Source: Spirulina sp. SIO3F2
GTDB taxonomy: Bacteria; Cyanobacteriota; Cyanobacteriia; Cyanobacteriales; Spirulinaceae
Length of the DNA stretch: 51,951 nucleotides
NCBI GenBank assembly: GCA_010672165.1
Contig: JAAHHN010000019.1
Span: 1-51,951 of the forward strand
Direction of reading: 5' to 3'
Shown here: positions 43,694 through 51,951 of the stretch, in pieces
Layout of the letters: every line of letters starts with the position of its first letter
Position numbering within the stretch: the stretch's first letter is position 1
Notes under the pieces: model-generated
What the model was told of the DNA's origin: nothing
The model's database searches: none
Seen by the model: only the letters and a program-made list of their open reading frames with translations
Made by a program: the position numbers and the translations under genes

Positions 43694-45212
43694 ATGAATG
43701 AATCTGTCAGTCCTTCCAGCCAACGACTTATCTGGGGTGGTCTCCTCGCTTTATTTTCAGCTCTGATGCTCTCGTTGCAAAATGTAACCATTAGCATCAT
43801 CTTAAATGCCACATCCTTATTCAATACTTGGGAGATAGGTGGCTATTTGCGTCCCAATTTCGGGAACTCACTGCTTATTTTTATGCTGCGCATGGTGATT
43901 GCAGTACCGTTAATGTTTCAGCTTGCGCCTCTGCTGCACCCGAAAACCCTTCCAGAAATTCGCGCCTTTCTCAAGCTGACTAATCGGCGGAGTATTGTAC
44001 AGATCTGCGTTTGTAGCTTAATGCTCTTTGCTGCATCCCTGCTGATCTACATCGCGCTGGGGGGAGTAACGCCGGGAATTGCTTTAATCCTGTTTTTTGG
44101 TGGCGCACTATTGAGCACGGTGCTGGGGGCGACGGTTGTGCTCAAGGAACCCAGCTCAGCCTGGTTGTGGGGGGCGCTAGTGATGATATTTTTCGGTATT
44201 AGCGCGATCGCCCTCCCGAACAGTTCTTCAATACGACTATCTGGATTTGGCTTGCTAACGGCTCTGTTATCTATCAGGTTTGGCATTTGGGGTTTACACC
44301 CTCCTTATCCGTGTCTGTACCCGAAAGCTGCACCCTGTTTCCTTTAGTGCGCTCAATTTTGCGATCTTGCTTGTTCTTTCCCTCCTTACAGTTCTTGGGC
44401 TATCGTCTATCAGCACATTACCAACAGATTGGGCGATCGACATTGCTCCTGAGCGAATATCCGGCTTGTTGATCAGTAGCCTTACTTTGGGCGCTCTGAC
44501 CTTAGCAGCCTACCTCACCTATAGCTATTCTATCCGCGATATTGGCGCTGCGAGGGGAATGTTGGTGAACGCTGCTGCTCCCGCACTTACAGCTTTGCTG
44601 TCCTGGGTGCTGATTGCCAGCTCGCTAACCTCTGGGCAATTATTTGGCATGTTCTGGGTGGCGCTGGCAATAATATTGCTATTGACTGAGTTGTCCAATT
44701 CTCAACGACTCAAGCGTTTGCATGAGCTAGAACCTCAGAACGGCAATCAATCTAAGTTAATGCCTTTAATCCCACAAAAAATTGCCGAATTCAGCCAAAA
44801 TCAATCCCTCAAGCCGATCGCCCTACGCTTAGAACCAGGAGATGATGTACGGCAAACGTTGGAGGCGATCGCCAAACAAGAAAATATCCACGCAGGCTTC
44901 ATCTTGAGTGCAGTGGGGAGTCTTTCTACAGTACGGCTGCGCTTTGCAGATGCTGAGAGCGCCACAGAACTCTCTGGTAAACATGAGATGGTGAGTTTAT
45001 CCGGAACGGTGAGCGCTGCGGGTGTGCATTTGCACTTGATGGTATCGAACGCGGCGGGAGAATGCCGAGGGGGACATTTGGTTACGGGCTGCACGGTTTA
45101 CACCACATTGGAACTCGTCATTGGTCAGCTCTCGGGGGTACGCTTTGAGCGGGTAATGGATGCAAAAACAGGTTTTCCAGAGTTGGCGATCGTTCCAGAG
45201 GAGGAGCGCTAA
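43694..45212 (+). pseudogene. EamA-type transporter fused to a PPC/DUF296 domain, split by a frameshift
   Basis: The first frame (43694 to about 44272) encodes an EamA (drug/metabolite transporter) half with five hydrophobic helices (LIWGGLLALFSALMLSL, LYIALGGVTPGIALILFFGG with one start-residue difference, LWGALVMIFFGISAIAL). The second frame (from about 44274) continues with GLAFGVYTLLIR and five more helices. It ends in a PPC/DUF296 domain: ALRLEPGDDVRQTLEAIA, HAGFILSAVGSLS, the metal-ligand-like HLHLMV and GGHLVTGCTVYTTLELVIG. Deleting one base near 44273 would rejoin the frames. Apart from the frameshift the gene is intact, so it is a recent pseudogene or a sequencing error. Confidence 0.75.
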
Positions 45213-45255
45213 GGGAATTATTCTCCTTTATTGGCTGGGGTCAATGAATTCGCTA

Positions 45256-45906
45256 TCATTCCGTCGCTGGCTTATCAGTGAACTCGCCCGTATATTGCTT
45301 TAGGCTATCCAAAATCACCTCAACCACCCGGTAGACATGGCTGCCAACCGTGGGTGGCCAGTTCTGCTGAGGATCAGGATGGAGGGTTTTGGCTCGTGCG
45401 ATCGCATCACGAATCCTTGTCTGGAAAAGTGATATATTCAGATTGCTCTTGTTGTAACCTTCGAGTTGCTCTTTGAGTGCTTGCTCAAAATCTTGAGGGT
45501 TTTTCAGTTCAGGTTGTAGGTCAGCAAAATGCAGCCAGAGCCACACTTCAAAACAAGGTCGACTGACAGCCAAACCATAGTCACATTGCCTTGCTTCACG
45601 GCAGACATTTGATAGTTGGTCGTCTTTTGTTCGATCGATATCGAAAACTAACCAGCGCATGTCATCTTTTTCAAGCGCATACTTTTTATCAAATGCTTTT
45701 AATCTAGCCAAAACATGTTTGGGAGCAGAGTCGCCATGCAACGTCGGTAAAATCTCGATTTTTACACGTGGGCTTCCGAACATTGAGAAGTATTGGGGTT
45801 CAGTCTTAGCACCTTCTGTAGCGATGATAAATAGCCGAGCATCACGACGATCACTCTCCCGTGCTAGCAATTTGGTTCGCTTACCTCGAATCCGTCCTCG
45901 ACTCAT
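45256..45906 (-). CDS. RloB-family Toprim-like nuclease, partner of the adjacent ATPase
   Basis: A 216-residue RloB family protein with a predicted Toprim-like core: the first acidic strand FIIATEGAKTEPQYF (Glu31) and the DxD strand WLVFDIDRTKDD (Asp89, Asp91), followed by the family motif SRPCFEVWLWLHF (usually SNPCFE). Toprim effectors paired with OLD/RloA-type ATPases act in phage defence (for example AbiLii and, more distantly, AriB of PARIS). The ATG at 45906 is preferred: a GAGG ribosome site overlaps the stop of the ATPase gene just upstream. A TTG at 45918 would add four residues. Confidence 0.8.
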   Translation of the reverse strand: MSRGRIRGKRTKLLARESDRRDARLFIIATEGAKTEPQYFSMFGSPRVKIEILPTLHGDSAPKHVLARLKAFDKKYALEKDDMRWLVFDIDRTKDDQLSNVCREARQCDYGLAVSRPCFEVWLWLHFADLQPELKNPQDFEQALKEQLEGYNKSNLNISLFQTRIRDAIARAKTLHPDPQQNWPPTVGSHVYRVVEVILDSLKQYTGEFTDKPATE

Positions 45907-45914
45907 AAATGACC

Positions 45915-47303
45915 TCAATCTGATTCACCTACCCCATCATCGAGCCAACCCAGTCGCCCCGGATCACCCAAAAATGGAATTGCCCCAAACCGACCATTGA
46001 GATAGCCTTTATCAATTGCCATGTCAGGCTTAATCTTAAATTCAACCAAGGAATAAAGGCTAGAGTCGCCATATTCTCCTTTCTCCACAAACCAAATCTC
46101 ATCTCGTCTGAGCCTATTGAGATCAAGCAGGTTTGTGTCATGGGTAGTAAATATAAACTGACTTCCCGGTTGTCTAGAGCTAACAATCTCTTTAATAAAG
46201 TATTGAGATAGAAGTGGGTGTAATCTTCTGTCAAGTTCGTCCAGAACAAACACAATATCATCTCTACCCTGTATTGAAAACAATATGGGTGACAAATTGA
46301 TTAAACGTTGTGTTCCATCCGATTCCTCACCCAAGCTAAAATTAATTGAATTCCCTTCTTGATTACGACGACAGGTTTTTAGTTGAATTAGACTGATCTG
46401 ATTTTCTTTATCCTTATAGAAAACAAAATTTCTTCCTCCTAAACTCAATTCTTCCACAACCTGCATTGAATCTTGATCGGCATCAGAAAAAGCTTGATCT
46501 AGTTCACTTCTAAAAGGTTCAGGAAGAGTGGAAAAATACTTTTCTGCATCCAATTCGGTCTTCTCTAATAAAATAGAATCAATGCCAATTCCAGATTTTC
46601 TCAAAAATAAATCCAGAAAATCGGAGAATTCTTCACTTACAAAAGCACCAAACTCCAACCCTTTATTATCTGACTCTGCTGATATAATGACCAATGAATT
46701 ATTGAACCATGAGTAAACTTCAGCTAGCTCCTTTACATTGCGATTAGTTGCTTCGGTTAGGAAAAGTTGGTTGTGACGTGTTCCTTCAGCAATAAAATTC
46801 AAAAACTGTTCTCTTTCTTTGCTGCTTTCCCTGAGCTTGTCACCATATTCAACCTCGGTTAATTTATCTAGTGATGTATGCCGTTCAAAGACAAGTATTT
46901 CCTGCTCTTCATTAGGCAGAATACAATATAACCATTCTTCAGTGATTTGTATTGAGTTCAGTCTGAATCCATAAGAATATTGTACTTCTTTGTATGAGAA
47001 TATAAATTCAAAACCACTTTCTTTTTGGTTTTGACTATCGAGCTTAAAAGAACGAAGGGCAATTGATTGGTTAACCCGTGTTCCTTCTGAAATTAAGTGT
47101 TTAGCAAAGGCTAAAGCCATGACAAAATTAGACTTGCCTGATCCATTCGCCCCATAAATCGCCGCGATCGGCAGCACCTGATGGCCATGACCATCTTCCA
47201 CTAGATGCCCCAAATGACGCTGCTCCGACTCAGCCGCCACCATACTAAACGTTACCGTCTCCCGAAAAGACAAGAAATTCTCGACAGTGAATTGCAGGAG
47301 CAC
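45915..47303 (-). CDS. RloA/AbiLi-like AAA ATPase of a defence module
   Basis: An ATPase of the AAA_15/21, ABC-like type: N-terminal strand FTVENFLSFRETVTFSM, Walker A GANGSGKS (51-58), an insertion-rich middle part, signature FSLGEESDGTQRL, Walker B DDIVFVLDELDRRLHP and the H-loop FIFTTHDTNLLDL. The GTG start at 47303 follows an AGGAGG site located inside the last codons of topA (complement 47312-47317), with 3 bp between topA stop and this start. The gene is AT-rich with almost no HIP1 sites, unlike topA, suggesting acquisition by transfer. With RloB it forms an AbiL-like pair. Confidence 0.8.
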   Translation of the reverse strand: MLLQFTVENFLSFRETVTFSMVAAESEQRHLGHLVEDGHGHQVLPIAAIYGANGSGKSNFVMALAFAKHLISEGTRVNQSIALRSFKLDSQNQKESGFEFIFSYKEVQYSYGFRLNSIQITEEWLYCILPNEEQEILVFERHTSLDKLTEVEYGDKLRESSKEREQFLNFIAEGTRHNQLFLTEATNRNVKELAEVYSWFNNSLVIISAESDNKGLEFGAFVSEEFSDFLDLFLRKSGIGIDSILLEKTELDAEKYFSTLPEPFRSELDQAFSDADQDSMQVVEELSLGGRNFVFYKDKENQISLIQLKTCRRNQEGNSINFSLGEESDGTQRLINLSPILFSIQGRDDIVFVLDELDRRLHPLLSQYFIKEIVSSRQPGSQFIFTTHDTNLLDLNRLRRDEIWFVEKGEYGDSSLYSLVEFKIKPDMAIDKGYLNGRFGAIPFLGDPGRLGWLDDGVGESD

Positions 47304-47306
47304 TGA

Positions 47307-50024
47307 CTATTCCTCCTTGGCTTTCTTGGTCGTAGTCTTACGCTTTGTGGTTGTCTTCTTCGTTGTGGTGGACTTCTTCACAGTCGTTTTCTTGGCCGCT
47401 GTCTTCTTCGTTGTGGTGGACTTTTTAGCAGTGGTTTTCTTAGCGGTCGTCTTCTTAGCGCGAGTCTTCTTTGTACCCTCCTTTGTTGCCAACAACGTCA
47501 CCGCTTTCTCTAAATCCATACTCTCCACTGTTTCCCCTTCAGGGATGCCCACATTCGTCTTGCCATGCTTGATGTATTTGCCATAGGGACCTTCAAAAAT
47601 ATTCACCGGTTCATCATCCGCTGGATGATTCCCCAGTTCCTTGAGAGGCTTTTTGGTCGATCGCCGACCCCGGCCCGCCTTCGGTTGCGCCAACATCTCC
47701 AGCGCCCGCTCCAGGGTGATTGTCAGCACATCATCGGGATCTTTGATTGACCGATAATCCTTGCCATCTTTGCCCTGATCATGCACCACGTAGGGGCCAA
47801 ACCGTCCCAGGCTCGCCTTAACCTTTGCGCCCGTATCTGGATGTTCTCCCAGCAAACGCGGCAACGAAAGTAGACCCACCGCAATCTCTAAGGTTAAGTC
47901 TTCCGGCTTCATTCCCTTCGGCAGAGATGATCGCTTGGGCTTTTTCTTTTTATCCTCTGTTTGTTCCCCAAGCTGCACATAGGGGCCATAGTTGCCACTG
48001 AGGATGTAAATTATCTCCCCTGTTTCGGGGTGTGTACCGAGCTGGGTGGGGCCTTCGAGCTTTTGGCGGACAATTTGTGCCACCTGCTCTGGGTTCAAGT
48101 CAGCAGGGGTTAGATCATCAGGAATCGAAGCCTTAACAATCGCATCATTTTCTGCCGGAACTTCAATATAAGGGCCAAAGCGACCAATCTTCACCTGAGC
48201 TTCCAGGTTATCCAGGGCGATCGCCTTCGCTGCCACCGCATCAATTTCTTGCTCCTGGGTTTTCACCTGTCCTTCTAGCCCTGTATCCCCGGCATAGAAC
48301 TTTTTGAGGTAGGGCAACCATTGCACATCCCCTGTGGCAATCTCATCCAGAGTTTGCTCCATTCGGGAGGTAAATCCGGTATCGACTAAGTCCTCAAAGT
48401 GACTCTCCAGCAAACTTGAAACCGCAAAGGCTGTGAACGTGGGCACAAGCGTCTTGTTACGCATTTGTGCATAGCGGCGATCGATAATCGTATTGATAAT
48501 GCTGGCGTAGGTACTGGGTCGGCCCACCCCTTCACTTTCCAAGGTTTTCACGAGGGAAGCTTCGCTATAGCGGGCAGGGGGTTGGGTTTCATGGCCCAGG
48601 GCATTTAACTGGTCACATTTCGGTTGATCGTCCACCTTTAGCGCAGGCAAAATCACCTCTTGGTCTTCCAAGGCCGCATCCGGGTCATCGGAACCTTCCA
48701 CATAGGCCCGAAAGAAGCCCGGAAAATCAATCCGCTTGCCTGTGGCTCGGAATTCTGCTTCAGCCACCGCGATCGTCACGTTCATTTGGGTCAGACGAGC
48801 GTCAGCCATCTGACACGCCACTGTGCGCTTCCAGATCAGGTCATAGAGGCGAAACTCCCGATCGCCCAGACCCGTCTCTTTCGGAGTGCGGAAACTCGCA
48901 CCAGCGGGGCGAATTGCCTCGTGCGCTTCCTGGGCACCTTTGCTTTTGGTCGCATATTGGCGTGGCTTTTTCGGTAAGTACTCTACGCCATATTTTTGCT
49001 CAACACAGTCTCGGGCTGCGGCGATCGCCTGACTTGAGAGATGCACTGAGTCCGTCCGCATATAGGTGATATAGCCTTCCTCGTAGAGCTTTTGGGCTGT
49101 CCGCATGGTATCCCGGGCCGAGAGCCCTAGCTTGCGGTTGGCTTCCTGTTGCAGCGTTGAGGTCGTGAAGGGAGGGGAGGGGCGGCGAGTGGCGGGTTTT
49201 TCTTCTGTTTTACTGATGCGCCAAGCTAGGGTTTCTAAGCGTTCCTTCAGCACTTGGGCTGCGGCTTCATCCAGCAAAACCACATCCTTTTTGGGCAATA
49301 ATTTCCCGGTTTTGGGGTCAAAATCACTACCCGTAGCCAGCTTCTTGCCCTCTAGGGTGATCAGTTTGGCCTCAAATTTACCTTTGGCTTTGCTGAGGGC
49401 CGCTTTGAGATCCCAATATTGTGCTGTGTGAAAGGCGCGGCGCTCCCGTTCCCGCTGCACCAAAAGGCGCACAGCTACCGACTGGACGCGTCCGGCAGAG
49501 AGACCATAGGCAATCTTCTTCCAGAGCAAGGGCGAGAGGGTGTAGCCCACTAGACGATCGAGGATACGCCGCGTTTCCTGAGCGTGGACAAGGTTTTCGT
49601 TGATGTCACGGCAATTTTTGAGAGCCGCCTGGATTGCCTCTTGGGTAATCTCATGGAAGACCATCCGCTTAGTAGGAACTTTGGGTTTGAGCAGTTGCAG
49701 CAAGTGCCAAGCGATGCTTTCCCCTTCACGGTCTTCGTCAGTTGCCAGAATAAGCTCATCCGCATTTTTGAGCGCATCCTTGAGCTCTTTAACGACCTTT
49801 TTCTTATCCTTAGGGATGACATACAACGGTTCAAAGTCACCGTGAACATTGACGCCGAACTTTTTCGCCCAATCCACCTCCTTATATTTGGCTGGAATTT
49901 CGTCAGCAGATTTCGGTAAATCCCGAACATGGCCAACCGAGGCTTGCACAATGTAGCCTGAAGGTAAGTAGTTCCGAATCGTGCGGGCTTTGGTGGGTGA
50001 TTCGACGATAACCAGAGTGGACAT
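47307..50024 (-). CDS. topA: DNA topoisomerase I with a lysine/threonine-rich tail
   Basis: Relaxes negative supercoils by transient single-strand cleavage. The Toprim domain holds VIVESPTKA (Glu8) and [10 protein letters not shown] with Asp96, Asp98 and Glu100; the active-site tyrosine is in [12 protein letters not shown] (Tyr321). The C-terminus has four TopoI C-terminal repeats ([42 protein letters not shown]) in place of zinc fingers. The last 50 residues are low-complexity repeats of AKKTT and STTTKK type, like histone H1 tails, likely to bind DNA. Its 3' end carries the ribosome site for the following ATPase gene. Confidence 0.97.
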   Translation of the reverse strand: MSTLVIVESPTKARTIRNYLPSGYIVQASVGHVRDLPKSADEIPAKYKEVDWAKKFGVNVHGDFEPLYVIPKDKKKVVKELKDALKNADELILATDEDREGESIAWHLLQLLKPKVPTKRMVFHEITQEAIQAALKNCRDINENLVHAQETRRILDRLVGYTLSPLLWKKIAYGLSAGRVQSVAVRLLVQRERERRAFHTAQYWDLKAALSKAKGKFEAKLITLEGKKLATGSDFDPKTGKLLPKKDVVLLDEAAAQVLKERLETLAWRISKTEEKPATRRPSPPFTTSTLQQEANRKLGLSARDTMRTAQKLYEEGYITYMRTDSVHLSSQAIAAARDCVEQKYGVEYLPKKPRQYATKSKGAQEAHEAIRPAGASFRTPKETGLGDREFRLYDLIWKRTVACQMADARLTQMNVTIAVAEAEFRATGKRIDFPGFFRAYVEGSDDPDAALEDQEVILPALKVDDQPKCDQLNALGHETQPPARYSEASLVKTLESEGVGRPSTYASIINTIIDRRYAQMRNKTLVPTFTAFAVSSLLESHFEDLVDTGFTSRMEQTLDEIATGDVQWLPYLKKFYAGDTGLEGQVKTQEQEIDAVAAKAIALDNLEAQVKIGRFGPYIEVPAENDAIVKASIPDDLTPADLNPEQVAQIVRQKLEGPTQLGTHPETGEIIYILSGNYGPYVQLGEQTEDKKKKPKRSSLPKGMKPEDLTLEIAVGLLSLPRLLGEHPDTGAKVKASLGRFGPYVVHDQGKDGKDYRSIKDPDDVLTITLERALEMLAQPKAGRGRRSTKKPLKELGNHPADDEPVNIFEGPYGKYIKHGKTNVGIPEGETVESMDLEKAVTLLATKEGTKKTRAKKTTAKKTTAKKSTTTKKTAAKKTTVKKSTTTKKTTTKRKTTTKKAKEE

Positions 50025-50289
50025 AGTGAGCAGCAGTAAACGAAAGCAGCAACGAGGACGTGCTAGGAAGAAGAGGTTTATATTCTCAGAGATACCACAG
50101 AGACCCAGGAATTGTCCTGCGAATCTGAATCTCTTGTATCCTCAGCGCAGACATTTTGCCCAGTAGTAACGTTGGATGTTACTGCATGGGCATCATTCCA
50201 CTCTGAATTGTAGGGTTTGCAAACCAAACCCCCACAACTATTTCCCTGTAGGGGTATGATTTGGACGCCTACGACACGCGTGCATAGGT

Positions 50290-50925
50290 CTAAACTAGAA
50301 CAGCCGTGCGAACTTGTGCAACAAAATTCGCCAAAATTTTCAACCCTACTGTTGAAGACTTCTCGGGATGGAACTGCATCGCGGCGAGATTATCGCGGGC
50401 GATCGCGGCGGTCACGGTCTGAGTTCCATGGGTAACTGTGGCCGCGTTTATTGCGGCATCTGTCGGTGCTCCGTAGTAGGAATGAACGAAATAAGCATAG
50501 GGGTGGGCGCCCAAACCATGCCAGAGATAATGGGCAGGCTGAGTCAGGTCAAGTGTATTCCAGCCCATATGGGGAATCGTAATCTCGGGTTCTGACTGGA
50601 AATGCCGTACTGTGCCAGAGATAACGCCTAGACCAGGCTCTGTTCCTTCTTCCGAGCCTTCAAATAGCAATTGCAAACCGAGACAAATCCCCAGAAAGGG
50701 TTTACCACTGGCGATCGCGGCATGAATGGGTTGTTCGAGGTGGCGCGATCGCAACTGTTGCATGGCGGGGTCAAAGGCCCCGACCCCTGGTAAAACAACA
50801 GCATCAGCCGCTGCAATTTCCCGTGCGGAGTCGGTTACCTGAGGCGTCGCGCCTGCCTGCTCAAGCCCCTTGCAGGCGGAGTGCAAGTTGCCCATATCGT
50901 AATCAATGACGGCGATTTGTACCAT
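50290..50925 (-). CDS. hisH: Imidazole glycerol phosphate synthase, glutaminase subunit
   Basis: A class I glutamine amidotransferase that supplies ammonia to HisF in histidine synthesis. The catalytic triad is visible: Cys81 in FLGICLGLQLLFEGSEEG and His186/Glu188 in MQFHPEKSS. Further motifs are VIDYDMGNLHSA, VLPGVGAFDPAM and HMGWNTLDL. Length 211 is standard. hisF is not adjacent. Confidence 0.95.
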   Translation of the reverse strand: MVQIAVIDYDMGNLHSACKGLEQAGATPQVTDSAREIAAADAVVLPGVGAFDPAMQQLRSRHLEQPIHAAIASGKPFLGICLGLQLLFEGSEEGTEPGLGVISGTVRHFQSEPEITIPHMGWNTLDLTQPAHYLWHGLGAHPYAYFVHSYYGAPTDAAINAATVTHGTQTVTAAIARDNLAAMQFHPEKSSTVGLKILANFVAQVRTAVLV

Positions 50926-50987
50926 GACTGAATTTTGGGTGTTGTAATGTTTTGATACTACAACATTGATGCTGGAAAAGAAGTTGC

Positions 50988-51032
50988 AGGAGCCATCACA
51001 CGTTGGTGTTATGCCAACGTGTGATGGCTCCT
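50988..51032. repeat. Perfect 19-bp inverted repeat hairpin
   Basis: AGGAGCCATCACACGTTGG (50988-51006) is exactly mirrored at 51014-51032 around the loop TGTTATG. It lies 60 bp upstream of hisH and 140 bp before the 39-residue gene, with no U-tract on either side. It may be a small mobile palindrome or a regulatory structure. Confidence 0.65.
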
Positions 51033-51172
51033 ACTGCACACAAAGAAAACTTCTGTAACAAATGATACAAAAGGCAATATTTCTAGTTAAGCTGGAAGAG
51101 AAGCACAAGATAACTCAACGCTTCTTAATATCGACTTTGGGGATGCTTCTATATCATCCCTTGGAGGTTCCA

Positions 51173-51292
51173 ATGACCCATGCTGACTTAAGCCAAAGCC
51201 TATATGCTGTCCTGATTATTGGTTTGTCCTGCGCTATTTTGTCCCCGATTTTCTGCTACATTTTGCCCGATCGCCACTTGGGTACACATTAA
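51173..51292 (+). CDS. 39-residue single-pass membrane peptide
   Basis: The ATG at 51173 follows the strong ribosome site GGAGG at 51163-51167 by 5-6 nt. The product has a polar start (THADLSQ), one hydrophobic helix (LYAVLIIGLSCAILSPIFCYIL) and a charged end (DRHLGTH). Its size and layout resemble the small helix subunits of photosynthetic or NDH-1 complexes, but I do not recognise it as any known one. Its TAA overlaps the convergent glucokinase stop in TTAA. Confidence 0.5.
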   Translation: MTHADLSQSLYAVLIIGLSCAILSPIFCYILPDRHLGTH

Positions 51293-51951
51293 AATCCCTG
51301 CGCCGCACAAATGCCTGCGCCCAGTAAACCCACCTCCGGATTGAGCACGATCGCCACCGGAATATCATCCAACAAGGGACTCATCCGTCCCTTAGTGTGA
51401 TAGCTATTCATGAATGTTCCGGACTGCATCAAGGGGAGAATTTTGGCAGCAATCCCTCCCGCAACATATAACCCTCCGAACGGCAGCAACTTCAAGGCAA
51501 GATTACCTGCTTCTGAGCCATAAGCAGAAATAAACAGTTCGAATGTTTGCCCACAGAGGCGATCGCTTTGTTCTAAGGCAGCTTGGGCAATTACGGCTGC
51601 GGCATCAGCGTCGGGGGCTGCAAGTTGAGTCTGAATTTGAGCCGACTCGGCTTCCGGTGTTTGGGCGCACAGGAACTGATAGATATCGACGATGCCCTGA
51701 CCCGAAACCACCCGCTCCACAGAAACCCGTTGAATGCCCTTCTGGGTCTTGATAAACTCAGCTAGGGCGAATTCTTGGGCAGTGCGAGGGGCAAAATCCA
51801 CATGTCCGCCCTCTGACGAGAAAACTTGATAGCCTCCTTGAGCACGAGGGATCACAAAGCATTGTCCCAAGCCCGTACCTGCTCCCAAAATAGCTTTTGG
51901 TGCTCGGGGGCTGGGTTGACCAGCCTGTAATACTTCTAAATCAGCACCACA
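51289..51951 (-). CDS. glk: Glucokinase, 5' end beyond the window
   Basis: The visible 220 residues are the C-terminal two thirds of a ROK-unrelated, bacterial Glk-type glucokinase, which phosphorylates glucose to glucose-6-phosphate. Landmarks are the phosphate-binding ILGAGTGLGQCFVIP, SSEGGHVDFAPRT, ERVVSGQGIVDIYQFL, the ATP-binding GGLYVAGGIAAKI and SGTFMNSYHTKGRMSPLLDDIPV (in parts). The gene is open to the right edge of the window, so the N-terminal part including the first phosphate loop is missing here. Confidence 0.9.
   Translation of the reverse strand, partial: CGADLEVLQAGQPSPRAPKAILGAGTGLGQCFVIPRAQGGYQVFSSEGGHVDFAPRTAQEFALAEFIKTQKGIQRVSVERVVSGQGIVDIYQFLCAQTPEAESAQIQTQLAAPDADAAAVIAQAALEQSDRLCGQTFELFISAYGSEAGNLALKLLPFGGLYVAGGIAAKILPLMQSGTFMNSYHTKGRMSPLLDDIPVAIVLNPEVGLLGAGICAAQGF

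Noticed and set aside
47287-47586. Plus-strand frame rich in Val and Phe
   Set aside because: It is the antisense of the lysine/threonine-rich topA tail.

Overview
The window is chromosomal DNA of a cyanobacterium. The octamer GCGATCGC (HIP1) recurs throughout, and many products belong to families typical of cyanobacteria: DUF928, DUF3747 with SLH modules, DUF7734, a group 2 sigma-70 factor, XisH/XisI, a DICT-domain histidine kinase and a PEP-CTERM protein. A free-standing tRNA-Ala(UGC), moderate GC content and loosely packed genes with many hairpin repeats point to a larger-genome, non-picocyanobacterial strain. The species cannot be named from the sequence.

Layout. 1-4.5 kb is accessory DNA: an XRE-type regulator followed 7 bp later by a PIN-like/WecG-TagA-like fusion protein, a membrane protein built from two tandem copies of one unit, the eroded end of a SpoIIE-type phosphatase gene, and a small membrane protein. 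4.5-24 kb mixes housekeeping genes (gltX, cutA, a group 2 sigma factor, a tRNA-dihydrouridine synthase, tRNA-Ala) with envelope and secreted proteins (SLH proteins, ExoD, a degenerate trypsin-like protein, a Tat-type amine oxidase, DUF928, DUF3747-SLH), a DICT histidine kinase, a pentapeptide-repeat protein, an ATP-grasp enzyme and a 126-bp MITE. 24-36 kb holds trhO, a RCK potassium channel, argD, an MlaE permease, a frameshifted DUF6678 gene, the xisHI pair, mazG, a GAF histidine kinase, a small RHH protein, DUF7734 and glmM. 36-43.5 kb holds a PEP-CTERM protein, dnaK, an orphan TauB/SsuB-like ATPase, mtnA, a TolB-like protein, a PotD-like binding protein and a Fur-family repressor. 43.5-52 kb holds an EamA transporter fused to a PPC/DUF296 domain but split by a frameshift, a two-gene ATPase/RloB Toprim module resembling AbiL/RloAB phage defence and placed immediately downstream of topA, then topA, hisH, a 39-residue membrane peptide gene and the 3' part of a glucokinase gene.

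Most genes are single transcription units. Likely co-transcribed groups are the XRE regulator with the PIN-like/WecG-like gene; xisH-xisI; the 27.6-kb small gene with the MlaE permease; and topA with the ATPase and RloB genes. The ATPase Shine-Dalgarno sequence lies inside the last codons of topA. The strongest candidates for new biology are the PIN-like/WecG-like fusion, which has lost key acidic residues of both domains; the topA-linked RloAB/AbiL-like module; the EamA-PPC fusion; and the trypsin-like protein lacking its catalytic His and Ser.
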